From Phocaeicola_A sp036804505 (lineage in GTDB: Bacteria; Bacteroidota; Bacteroidia; Bacteroidales; Bacteroidaceae), in assembly GCA_036804505.1 (NCBI GenBank), contig DAIRSI010000005.1:75497-139496 (forward strand): DNA of 64,000 bases. The letters run 5' to 3'. The notes below the pieces were generated by a model. The model saw nothing but the letters and a program-made list of their open reading frames with translations, had not been told where the DNA came from and made no database searches. This document shows positions 54,780 to 62,485 of the stretch, one piece after another. A program made the translations under genes and the position numbers. Positions within the stretch are counted from its first letter, which is position 1; each line of letters begins with the position of its first letter.

Positions 54780-57230
54780 ATGCTCAGAGTATCGACAAAA
54801 ATAAAAGTTGCCTGCGGATATATTCTGCTTACCCTGTTATTGTTTTTCTCTATTCAGTATATCTATCGAAAGATACAGCTTCTCACACAGGAAAATACTT
54901 TTGAACAAAAGCTGATACAACAACGCCGTGTGACAAACCAAATCATACTAGACCTTTATCAGGCGGAAATCGTGTCTCATTCTTTCAGTATAGGTCAACT
55001 CAACCAGCTCAACCAATATAATAGATTAATAAAAGCAGCCTATTGGGGAATAGACTCCCTGCGTTCCATGGTTACTGACCCTACACAGCAAGCACGACTG
55101 GATTCAGTTTCTTTTCTTTTAAAGAAAAAGGAAGAAAATACCAGGTTCTTCCTGCAAACTCTGCAAAAAAATTCGACAGATAAAATATACCAACAATACA
55201 TTGAAAAACTGGAGAAAAAACAAGATTCATTCGTTCATAAACAACCTGTCTACAAAACAATGGTCATCCACTCCAATACGTACACAATCCGTAAAAAGCC
55301 AAAAAACTTTTTCAAACGTATTGCAGAAGTGTTCTCTCCTGAAAAAGGGGACACCATCAAAATGGAACATGTCACAAAAGAAGAGACAACAGATACAATC
55401 AAAAAGATAACAAATCCATCTGATTCTGTCGTCAAACTGCTAAAGAACGTACAATCCAATGTTTCGGACAACAAGCAGAAATCAATACAGAATGTCAAAA
55501 AAAGCACTGATAACCTGCGAACAAACGGAATACGGATAAGCCGACAAATCAACAAGATATTAATCAGTATAGACCAAAACGAACAATGGCTGGCTGAAAA
55601 CAAGGCCAACCATCAAAAAGAAATCAGACAGAACGCAGCAAACAGCATTAAGGTTATTTCCATTGCAGCTATCCTGCTAGCCACAATATTCCTCACCTTT
55701 ATATGGAGAGACATTACCCGAAGCAACCATTATCGGCACGAACTTGAAAAAGCCAAGCGATATGCTGAAAACCTTCTGATAGCAAGAGAAAAACTGATGC
55801 TGACAATCACCCATGATATAAAAGCACCTGCAGGAACCATTTTGGGTTATATCGAGCTATTGTCAAGAATGATTACCGACGGACGTCAGGCATTCTATCT
55901 TAATAACATGAAAAATGCAACTCAGCATTTGTTGGACCTCATCAAATCTTTGCTCGATTTTTATCGTCTGGAATCCAACAAAATGGATATCAACAATGTG
56001 TCATTCAATCCAAGCCAGTTATTCAACGAAATCTATTTATCATTCAAGCCATTGGCCGAAGCTAAAAGATTAGAATTTATATACAAATTGGAAATAGATT
56101 CTTCCGACATTTACACAGGCGATCCTTTCCGTATCAGGCAAATTGCAGAAAATCTATTATCCAACAGCATCAAGTTCACAAAAGAAGGTTCCATCGAACT
56201 TCGTATCAGCGGAAACGATAAACAATTTGTTTTTTCAGTCAGTGACACAGGCTGTGGCATATCAAAAGAAGAACAGAAACATATATTTGAAGAGTTCACT
56301 CGTTTGTCCGGAGCTCAAGGAGAAGAAGGTTTTGGATTGGGACTATCTATAGTTATGAAAATCATTCAATTAATGAAAGGGAACATTGAAATAAAAAGTA
56401 ACCCGGGTAGTGGCAGTGCTTTCACTGTAACCTTACCAATAAAACATGCAACTGTAACAAAAGAAGAAAAGAGAATTAACGAGCCATGTAAAATTATACT
56501 TATTGACGATGATCCGATTCAACTCCAACTGACGATGTCAATGCTGGATCATCCCGATGTAAAAGTGGTATGCTGTGAAAAGCCCGAAGACTTACTCGGA
56601 GAACTGGAAGGTAATCATTTCGATTTGATGATGACTGATATACAAATGCCGGCCATGAATGGCTTTGACATTATAAAAAAAGTCCGTCAGACTCCATCTG
56701 CCAATAATCGAATTCCTATTATAGCCATTACAGCCAGAAGTGACATGAGCAAAGAATTCTTTCGTTCAGAAGGTTTTGCAAATAGTTTATTGAAGCCCTT
56801 TAATTCGGCAGAACTTCATCAGGTTATTGCAGAAACATTGCAAATGAAAACATTTGAAAAGCCATACGAATCACAAAAAGACATTCAAAAAAGTCCTTTT
56901 TCCATGTTGACGGCCTTTTCAGACCAAGATACCAATGAAGCGATAAAGATTATGAATACATTCATTTCTGAGACAGAAAAAGACATGGAATCTCTCATAC
57001 AAGCCGGGCGCGATAACAATTTACAAGCCGTGAAACGGTTTTCACACAAAATGCTTCCCCGATTCAAATTGTTGGAAGCAAATACATGTACAGACATACT
57101 GAGAGCAATGGAAACATGCAAAGAAGACTCGGAGACTACTAATGGACTAAAAGAGTCTTTGAACATTCTGTCAAAGGAAATTCAGAACATAATTGAAGAA
57201 GCAAAAAAATACAGAGATTCCTTTTGTTAA
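54780..57230 (+). CDS. Hybrid sensor histidine kinase (HisKA-HATPase-REC-Hpt)
   Basis: An 816-residue inner-membrane kinase. Transmembrane segments at about 11-28 and 290-310 enclose a long helical periplasmic sensor domain. HisKA: the phospho-accepting His345 in LTITHDIKAP. HATPase: NLLSNSIKFTKEG, DTGCGIS, GFGLGLSI. A receiver domain has LIDDDP and phospho-accepting Asp620 in MTDIQMPAMNG. A C-terminal Hpt domain has His756 in RFSHKMLPRF. Such a His-Asp-His phosphorelay would pass phosphate to the NtrC-type regulator encoded 82 nt downstream. Confidence 0.95.
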   Translation: MLRVSTKIKVACGYILLTLLLFFSIQYIYRKIQLLTQENTFEQKLIQQRRVTNQIILDLYQAEIVSHSFSIGQLNQLNQYNRLIKAAYWGIDSLRSMVTDPTQQARLDSVSFLLKKKEENTRFFLQTLQKNSTDKIYQQYIEKLEKKQDSFVHKQPVYKTMVIHSNTYTIRKKPKNFFKRIAEVFSPEKGDTIKMEHVTKEETTDTIKKITNPSDSVVKLLKNVQSNVSDNKQKSIQNVKKSTDNLRTNGIRISRQINKILISIDQNEQWLAENKANHQKEIRQNAANSIKVISIAAILLATIFLTFIWRDITRSNHYRHELEKAKRYAENLLIAREKLMLTITHDIKAPAGTILGYIELLSRMITDGRQAFYLNNMKNATQHLLDLIKSLLDFYRLESNKMDINNVSFNPSQLFNEIYLSFKPLAEAKRLEFIYKLEIDSSDIYTGDPFRIRQIAENLLSNSIKFTKEGSIELRISGNDKQFVFSVSDTGCGISKEEQKHIFEEFTRLSGAQGEEGFGLGLSIVMKIIQLMKGNIEIKSNPGSGSAFTVTLPIKHATVTKEEKRINEPCKIILIDDDPIQLQLTMSMLDHPDVKVVCCEKPEDLLGELEGNHFDLMMTDIQMPAMNGFDIIKKVRQTPSANNRIPIIAITARSDMSKEFFRSEGFANSLLKPFNSAELHQVIAETLQMKTFEKPYESQKDIQKSPFSMLTAFSDQDTNEAIKIMNTFISETEKDMESLIQAGRDNNLQAVKRFSHKMLPRFKLLEANTCTDILRAMETCKEDSETTNGLKESLNILSKEIQNIIEEAKKYRDSFC

Positions 57231-57312
57231 AAGGTCTTAGAAATAAAACATAATTTTGTATTAAATCATCCGAAACACTTATTTTTGTTTCGGGTAAATA
57301 GAATTTGAACCA

Positions 57313-58659
57313 ATGGGAATAAACATACTGATAGTAGAAGATGATATAACATTCTCAACCATGCTAGCTTCATGGCTGAAAAAGAAAGGCTTTTCGGTAA
57401 ATGCCGCAAGTAAATGCCTGCATGCCCGTAAACTTCTTCATAATAATAAATATGATTTAATCTTGTCCGATTACCGTTTACCTGATGAAGACGGAGTCTA
57501 TCTGTTAACCTGGATGAAAGAGAATGATTTGAATATTCCTTTTATCATGATGACCAACTATGCGGACATTCCAACAGCTGTGCAAACCATGAAAACCGGA
57601 GCATCCGATTTCCTTTCAAAACCTATAAGACCCGATGATTTATTAAAAAAGATTGATGAAGCATTACACAAGAATCCTCTCTCAACAGCCCCTGTCAAAG
57701 ACCTTCAGCAGAATTCACAGAATTTTTCATCAACATACATTGAGGGCAGAAGTGAAGCAATCAGGCAACTATATAATTATGTGGATCTGGTTGCTCCGAC
57801 TCCCATGTCCGTTCTCATTTTCGGATCCAGCGGAACAGGAAAAGAATACATAGCGCACCGTATTCATCAACACAGCAAAAGGATGGACAAACCGTTTTTA
57901 GCTCTCGACTGCGGATCCATACCCAAAGACCTGGCAGCATCTGAATTTTTCGGTCATACAAAAGGTTCCTTTACAGGGGCTGCAACCGACAAAACAGGTG
58001 CATTCGAGCAAGCAAATGGAGGGACTCTCTTCCTTGACGAAATAGGAAATCTGAGCTATGATATTCAAGTCCAATTATTAAGGGCTCTTCAGGAAAGACG
58101 TATCAGAAAGGTCGGTTCGAATGAAGAAATTGATGTCGATATCAGATTTATTTGCGCCACGAACGAAGATCTGTCTGCGGCTATTGAGAATGGAACATTC
58201 CGCGAAGACCTTTACCATCGCATCAACGAATTCACTCTGAAAATGCCTACTCTCAGTGAATGTCGTGAAGATATCATGATCTATGCGAATTTCTTTTTGG
58301 ACCAGGCCAACAAAGATCTCGACCGACATCTTATCGGATTTGATACCGGTTCCATAACTTCCTTGCAGACATATTCATGGCCAGGCAATCTCCGTCAATT
58401 GAAAAATACAATCAGACGTGCTGCCCTTTTAGCAAAAACTGACTTTATATCCCAATCCGATCTCGATCCGGATGTTCTCCAAATATACTGCCCTCCTACC
58501 GACAATGCAATCTCTCTAAAGGATGAAAAGACTGAAAAGGAACGTATTCTAGCTGCATTAAAACAATGCAACTACAATAAATCCAAAGCTGCCCACATTC
58601 TGGGTATTGATAGAAAAACTCTGTACAACAAACTAAAGCTCCATAACATTGATTTGTAA
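57313..58659 (+). CDS. Sigma-54-dependent response regulator, NtrC family
   Basis: A 448-residue activator. Receiver domain 1-120 with Asp53 in LSDYRLPDED. AAA+ domain with Walker A GSSGTGKE (171-178), the sigma-54 contact loop GSFTGA (218-223) and FLDEIG as Walker B. The C-terminal Fis-type helix-turn-helix (about 405-448) reads KSKAAHILGIDRKTLYNKL. It is the partner of the hybrid kinase just upstream and, by position, of the sigma-54 promoter 124 nt downstream. Confidence 0.96.
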   Translation: MGINILIVEDDITFSTMLASWLKKKGFSVNAASKCLHARKLLHNNKYDLILSDYRLPDEDGVYLLTWMKENDLNIPFIMMTNYADIPTAVQTMKTGASDFLSKPIRPDDLLKKIDEALHKNPLSTAPVKDLQQNSQNFSSTYIEGRSEAIRQLYNYVDLVAPTPMSVLIFGSSGTGKEYIAHRIHQHSKRMDKPFLALDCGSIPKDLAASEFFGHTKGSFTGAATDKTGAFEQANGGTLFLDEIGNLSYDIQVQLLRALQERRIRKVGSNEEIDVDIRFICATNEDLSAAIENGTFREDLYHRINEFTLKMPTLSECREDIMIYANFFLDQANKDLDRHLIGFDTGSITSLQTYSWPGNLRQLKNTIRRAALLAKTDFISQSDLDPDVLQIYCPPTDNAISLKDEKTEKERILAALKQCNYNKSKAAHILGIDRKTLYNKLKLHNIDL

Positions 58660-58662
58660 CCC

Positions 58663-58714
58663 AAAGTGTGGAATTATTCCACAGTCCTCTCCACACTTTA
58701 CCCATAATTCCACA
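58663..58714. promoter_or_regulatory. Palindromic sites, likely upstream activating sequence for the NtrC-type regulator
   Basis: TGTGGAATTATTCCACA (58667-58683) is a perfect 17-nt palindrome. AAAGTGTGG (58663-58671) also pairs with CCACACTTT (58691-58699). A further half-site, ATAATTCCACA, is at 58704-58714. The main palindrome lies about 110 bp before the -24 element, the usual distance for an enhancer of this class. Confidence 0.65.
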
Positions 58715-58782
58715 ACCACAGTTTTATATTATTTTCTCGTTACCATCTGATAATCTGCATATTAAATAAATCCTCCAGACTT

Positions 58783-58797
58783 TGGCACCGGGTTTGT
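58783..58797 (+). promoter_or_regulatory. Sigma-54 (-24/-12) promoter
   Basis: TGGCACC-N4-TTGT matches the sigma-54 consensus TGGCACr-N4-TTGC except the last base of the -12 element. GG and GT are 12 bp apart, as required. It precedes the PepSY-like gene by about 58 nt. Confidence 0.7.
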
Positions 58798-58854
58798 GTT
58801 TATATTAGTGAGAGTAACATCATATTAATATAAACCATTTAAAACAATTAGATT

Positions 58855-59178
58855 ATGAAAAAGTTATTATTTGCATTAGCATTGTGTTTGGGATTAGGAA
58901 CATCGTTTGCATCAGCTTCGATCATTTCCAACTTGTCCTCATCAGAAACAGTTCTTGTTTCACAAGATTTGACTCCTATTGAAGTGAAAGACCTTCCGGA
59001 AGCCGTACAAAAGACCATCGCAGAAAAATTTGCTGAGTCCACAATCAAGGCAGCTTTTCTTGATGCAAAGGAAGACGGCTCTAAGTTCTACAAGGTTGTC
59101 CTGGTAGATAAAGAAAGCAAAGAATTCGAAGCGTTCTTTAACGAAAAAGGTGAAATAGTTGAACCTGCAAAGAACTAA
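58855..59178 (+). CDS. Secreted PepSY-like protein
   Basis: A 107-residue exported protein: signal peptide MKKLLFALALCLGLGTSFASA, then one domain (LPEAVQKTIAEKF, AAFLDAKEDGSKFYKVVLVD, EAFFNEKGEIVEP) like the PepSY-type beta-lactamase-inhibitor-like domains of Bacteroidetes. Function unknown; the fold suggests an inhibitor or metal or envelope-stress protein. The sigma-54 promoter and palindromic sites upstream make it the probable target of the adjacent kinase-regulator pair. A strong terminator follows about 110 nt later. Confidence 0.8.
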   Translation: MKKLLFALALCLGLGTSFASASIISNLSSSETVLVSQDLTPIEVKDLPEAVQKTIAEKFAESTIKAAFLDAKEDGSKFYKVVLVDKESKEFEAFFNEKGEIVEPAKN

Positions 59179-59288
59179 ACCATTCTAAAACTGCAAATCG
59201 TTCTTTCTTCATCAAACTCTACTGGTATTCTTAAACATCACTATATAAAGGACGATAAATTCCAACTTCTCTTTTTTATTATATCCCG

Positions 59289-59326
59289 GTGAGGTCGCAT
59301 CCATACAGAATGCGACCTCACTCCTT
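59289..59326 (+). terminator. Terminator hairpin after the PepSY-like gene
   Basis: GTGAGGTCGCAT pairs perfectly with ATGCGACCTCAC around a 9-nt loop, followed by a short T-run (CCTTTT). Confidence 0.7.
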
Positions 59327-59387
59327 TTACATAATAATATATCATCTCATTAATTGCCTCATCTGCCGCGACAAGTCTTGTCCGAAG

Positions 59388-59690
59388 TTATTTGATCCAA
59401 TACGGACTATTATTCCCCCAATAAACACAGATGTTCGACAGATACCAGGTCTTTCCATTATCAAACCCCGGGATGTCCTGATTCATAATTTTGGAAAAAG
59501 GAGAAGAGATAAAAGCTTTTAAATTCGCTACTCTGAAGCCATTATGGACATTCCTGAAAGGACCGGGCATCAGTTCTTGTTGCAGTTCACTGCTCACATT
59601 ATTATACGATTCAGTTTTAATCAATTTATTTCCCAATGAAATGCTGTCAACCTGATACAGCATTTTATCTTCTAAAATAGCTTTCTGGAA
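59388..59690 (-). pseudogene. C-terminal fragment of an unidentified protein
   Basis: Minus-strand frame reading FQKAILEDKMLYQVDSISLG... to YLSNICVYWGNNSPYWIK and a stop at 59388. The composition is protein-like, with no start or signal of its own, and it meets the plus-strand kinase fragment head-on at about 59690. Family not recognised. A short palindrome (GACAAGTCTTGTC, 59370-59382) lies just beyond its stop. Confidence 0.4.
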
Positions 59691-59962
59691 CAGGCTTAGA
59701 TCTCACCATTTGTCAAGGCATAATCAAAATCTTAGAAGAAAAGGGATGGGTCGAATCAGATTTAGGTAAAGGCTCAACATTCAGATTCACATTGCCTCTC
59801 TATGACTTGCAATGTGTTACAGACAACGAGATCATTGAATCAGACATTTTAAATAATGAGTTATTTGACAACAGAAAATTCTTGATTGTAGACGATAATA
59901 CATTTATTTTATCTTATTACAACAGGATCTTTGACAGTACACAAGCTACAGTTTTTTATTGA
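59690..59962 (+). pseudogene. Histidine kinase/receiver fragment
   Basis: An open frame begins inside an HATPase domain (TGLDLTICQGIIKILEEKG, SDLGKGSTFRFTLPLYD), then enters the start of a receiver domain (RKFLIVDDNTFILSYYNRIF) and stops. The kinase N-terminal part and most of the receiver are missing. This is a piece of a hybrid kinase gene, different from the intact one at 54.8 kb. Confidence 0.7.
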
Positions 59963-60131
59963 TTCAGATGCCAAAGTGAAAGCACAAACCAATTATTCCA
60001 TCACAGGAGAGAAAACGACTTTACTGGAGGAAGTTTTTTTCATATTTGACAAAAACCATAAAAAAAAAGAAATACTTTTTCAGGGAATCAGTAAATTACT
60101 ATATACTGATTATTCTTCTCTAAACCAATAA
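59943..60131 (+). pseudogene. C-terminal fragment of an unidentified protein
   Basis: A frame different from the kinase fragment reads LQFFIDSDAKVKAQTNYSIT to LFQGISKLLYTDYSSLNQ and stops at 60131. It has no plausible start. It may be the end of another gene joined to the kinase piece by deletion. Family not recognised. The bases 60132-60252 hold no gene. Confidence 0.35.
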
Positions 60132-60252
60132 TAACGCCAAATCTATTAATTGACAAAAACGTTTCCGTAAAAAAATAGAAAATATATCTTTTATTAAAGA
60201 TTTAAAGCTTTCATATTCTGTTTTTTTTTACGATAATTGTAAAAAATTATTT

Positions 60253-60621
60253 ATGAAAATAATTAAAGCATCTTTGAACATTATCTTATGCTTACTCATC
60301 GCAATAAATGTGCAAGCCAAAGAAAACAAATATATCCAAACGAACAAGCAGCAGGCATTAATCTGGGAACAACTCCCCTATCAATGGAATGAAGGGGCCT
60401 TCTTGGAAAACGGCATTGTGGGCATGGTAGTTTCTGTGGATTCCCTGGACAAAGATAGAGCAAAACTATCAGGAGAACCCGCATCCCGTTTTAAGAAAAC
60501 GGCAGAGGGAGGCATGGACAATTCTTTCATACAGATTATCAATCAGATATCGGCACAAAAGGCAGGTGATTATGGTTGGGTACTTTATGACTATTTTCAA
60601 CAACAAATTTATACATTATGA
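60253..60621 (+). pseudogene. Truncated glycoside-hydrolase-like N-terminus (DUF5703-like)
   Basis: The frame has a signal peptide (MKIIKASLNIILCLLIAINVQA) and then ALIWEQLPYQWNEGAFLENG and VGMVVSVDSLD, as at the start of DUF5703-type or related glycosidases of 700 residues or more. After about 65 residues the sequence turns into an unrelated tail and stops at 123 codons, overlapping the fucosidase ATG by 4 bp. It looks like an internal deletion of a large enzyme gene. The peptide may still be translated and coupled to the fucosidase. Confidence 0.55.
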
Positions 60622-61931
60622 ATTACAATTTTATCAAAAAAATCAGTTTAGGAATGTTATTCCTATTAATCACGGCCGGTTATTCCACGGCTAATGCTCA
60701 AACGTATCAACCTTCTCCGGATAACCTGAAAGCCCGTCAGACATTTCAAGACAACAAATTCGGTATCTTTCTTCATTGGGGACTTTACAGCATGATGGCA
60801 CAAGGCGAATGGTACATGCAGGTGAAGAATGTGGACAGTCACATATATGCCAAATATGCAGCTGGTTTCTACCCTTCCAAGTTCAATGCGGCAGAATGGA
60901 TTAGCGCCATTAAAAACGGAGGAGCCAAATACATTTGCTTCACAAGTCGTCATCACGAAGGTTTTTCAATGTTTCATACAAAATGGTCACCGTACAACAT
61001 TGTGGACGCAACTCCATTCAAAAGAGATATTGTAAAAGAATTGGCCGACGAGTGCCACAAACAAGGGGTCAAGCTGTTCTTCTACTATTCTTTGTTGGAC
61101 TGGACCCGCGAAGATTATTATCCATTGGGTAATACAGGTCATGGCACCGGAAGAACACAACACGGAGAATGGAGTTCTTATTTTCAGTTCATGAAGAACC
61201 AGCTCACCGAACTGCTGACGAATTATGGAAATGTGGACGGTATCTGGTTCGACGGGTATTGGGACCAGCCTAAAGGTTTCGACTGGAAAATGCCGGAACT
61301 TTATGAGTTGATTCACAAACTCCAACCGGCATGTCTCGTAGGTAACAATCACCATCTGTCACCTATTGAAGGTGAAGACTTCCAGATGTTCGAAAGAGAC
61401 ATCCCCGGTGAAAACAAAGCCGGACTATCAGGACAAGAAATAAGCCCATTGCCTTTGGAAACATGCGAAACCATGAATGGCATGTGGGGTTACAAGATTG
61501 AAGACCAGAACTACAAAACTCCCAAAGAACTGATTCACTATTTGGTAAAAGCAGCCGGCAACAATGCCAACCTGCTCATGAATATCGGTCCGATGGCAAG
61601 CGGAGAACTTCCAAGCGTGGCATTGGAAAGACTGAAAGAAGTAGGCGAATGGATGAACAAATATGGTGAGACTATCTATGGGACACGCATCGGCGATGTA
61701 AAACCTCACGACTGGGGTGTTACCACACGCAAAGGAAATAAATTATTTGTCCATATACTGAATTTGAATGACAAGGCACTTTATCTTCCACTCAAAGCTA
61801 CTGTAAAGCAAGTGGTTGAATTCGGGAACTTCGGCAAGATACGTTATTCTCAAGACAAGGATGGTGTTTTAATCCGTTTAAATAAAGTACCTTCTGAAAT
61901 AGACTACATATTGGAAATTACTACGAAATAA
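60618..61931 (+). CDS. Alpha-L-fucosidase, GH29
   Basis: A 437-residue exported enzyme (signal peptide 1-28, ends ANAQ). GH29 features: FGIFLHWGLYS (48-58), YICFTSRHHEGFSMFH (105-120), and the nucleophile Asp212 in GIWFDGYWD. A C-terminal beta domain (from about 350) completes the usual length. It is intact, although the sequence on both sides is decayed. It overlaps the truncated gene upstream by 4 bp and ends at a terminator. Confidence 0.95.
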   Translation: MNYNFIKKISLGMLFLLITAGYSTANAQTYQPSPDNLKARQTFQDNKFGIFLHWGLYSMMAQGEWYMQVKNVDSHIYAKYAAGFYPSKFNAAEWISAIKNGGAKYICFTSRHHEGFSMFHTKWSPYNIVDATPFKRDIVKELADECHKQGVKLFFYYSLLDWTREDYYPLGNTGHGTGRTQHGEWSSYFQFMKNQLTELLTNYGNVDGIWFDGYWDQPKGFDWKMPELYELIHKLQPACLVGNNHHLSPIEGEDFQMFERDIPGENKAGLSGQEISPLPLETCETMNGMWGYKIEDQNYKTPKELIHYLVKAAGNNANLLMNIGPMASGELPSVALERLKEVGEWMNKYGETIYGTRIGDVKPHDWGVTTRKGNKLFVHILNLNDKALYLPLKATVKQVVEFGNFGKIRYSQDKDGVLIRLNKVPSEIDYILEITTK

Positions 61932-61958
61932 TTCATGATAAAGATTATCGTTTCTTAG

Positions 61959-61988
61959 CATCAGCTCCATCAAAGGAGCTGATGTTTT
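61959..61988 (+). terminator. Rho-independent terminator after the fucosidase gene
   Basis: CATCAGCTCC pairs with GGAGCTGATG around a 6-nt loop, followed by T4. Confidence 0.85.
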
Positions 61989-61999
61989 AACAAGGCTGA

Positions 62000-62468
62000 A
62001 CGCCTTCAGGGCAAAGGCGGATGGAAAGTAGACCATCAGTTTATGAACATTATGGGCTCTCCTTACCTTATTTAGGTATTGCCGTGAAAGATGCACAACA
62101 AGAGATATCATTTCCTAAAAAAGGGTTATATCACATGTATGTGCGGACATTCAACTGGACTTTGCCATGGAAAGAAGGCAAAGGCCCCGGACAATTACTG
62201 TCAGCATCCATGGAAAGCAACTTCCAAGCATTGCAGGTTGCCAAGAAAACAAATGGATGTGGCAATACATTGGAAAAATTACCTTTCGGAAATTGACAAG
62301 TTCTGCCTTCCAAAGGTTCTTCCTTCAATAGTAAAGTTAGGACAAAATTGCAATGCAATGCTCATAAGCCGATACTTGAAGTCCGGTGTGAAAGTTGAAA
62401 AAGTGACTTTGAAATGCCTGTCACAAGAAGTGGTTGTAGGCATGATGGGAATCTCTATCGGGAACTAA
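62000..62468 (+). pseudogene. Remnant of a FAD-dependent oxidoreductase N-terminal region
   Basis: Three frames together give pieces in the order GGWKVDHQFMNIMGSPYL, then GIAVKDAQQEISFPKKGLYH and YVRTFNWTLPWKEGKG, then GCQENKWMWQYIGKIT. This order matches the beta-sandwich region (GGWVVDQQFMDxMGSPYLLAHG..., VRTxxWxxPW) at the N-terminus of a FAD-dependent oxidoreductase family of Bacteroidetes, from memory. At least two frameshifts and a premature TAG break it. Confidence 0.6.
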
Positions 62469-62485
62469 ACGATGTTGCCGGAAAT

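Noticed and set aside
62091..62468. 125-codon ORF after the fucosidase as a real gene
   Set aside because: It mixes frames of a decayed oxidoreductase and has no start region; treated as part of the pseudogene.
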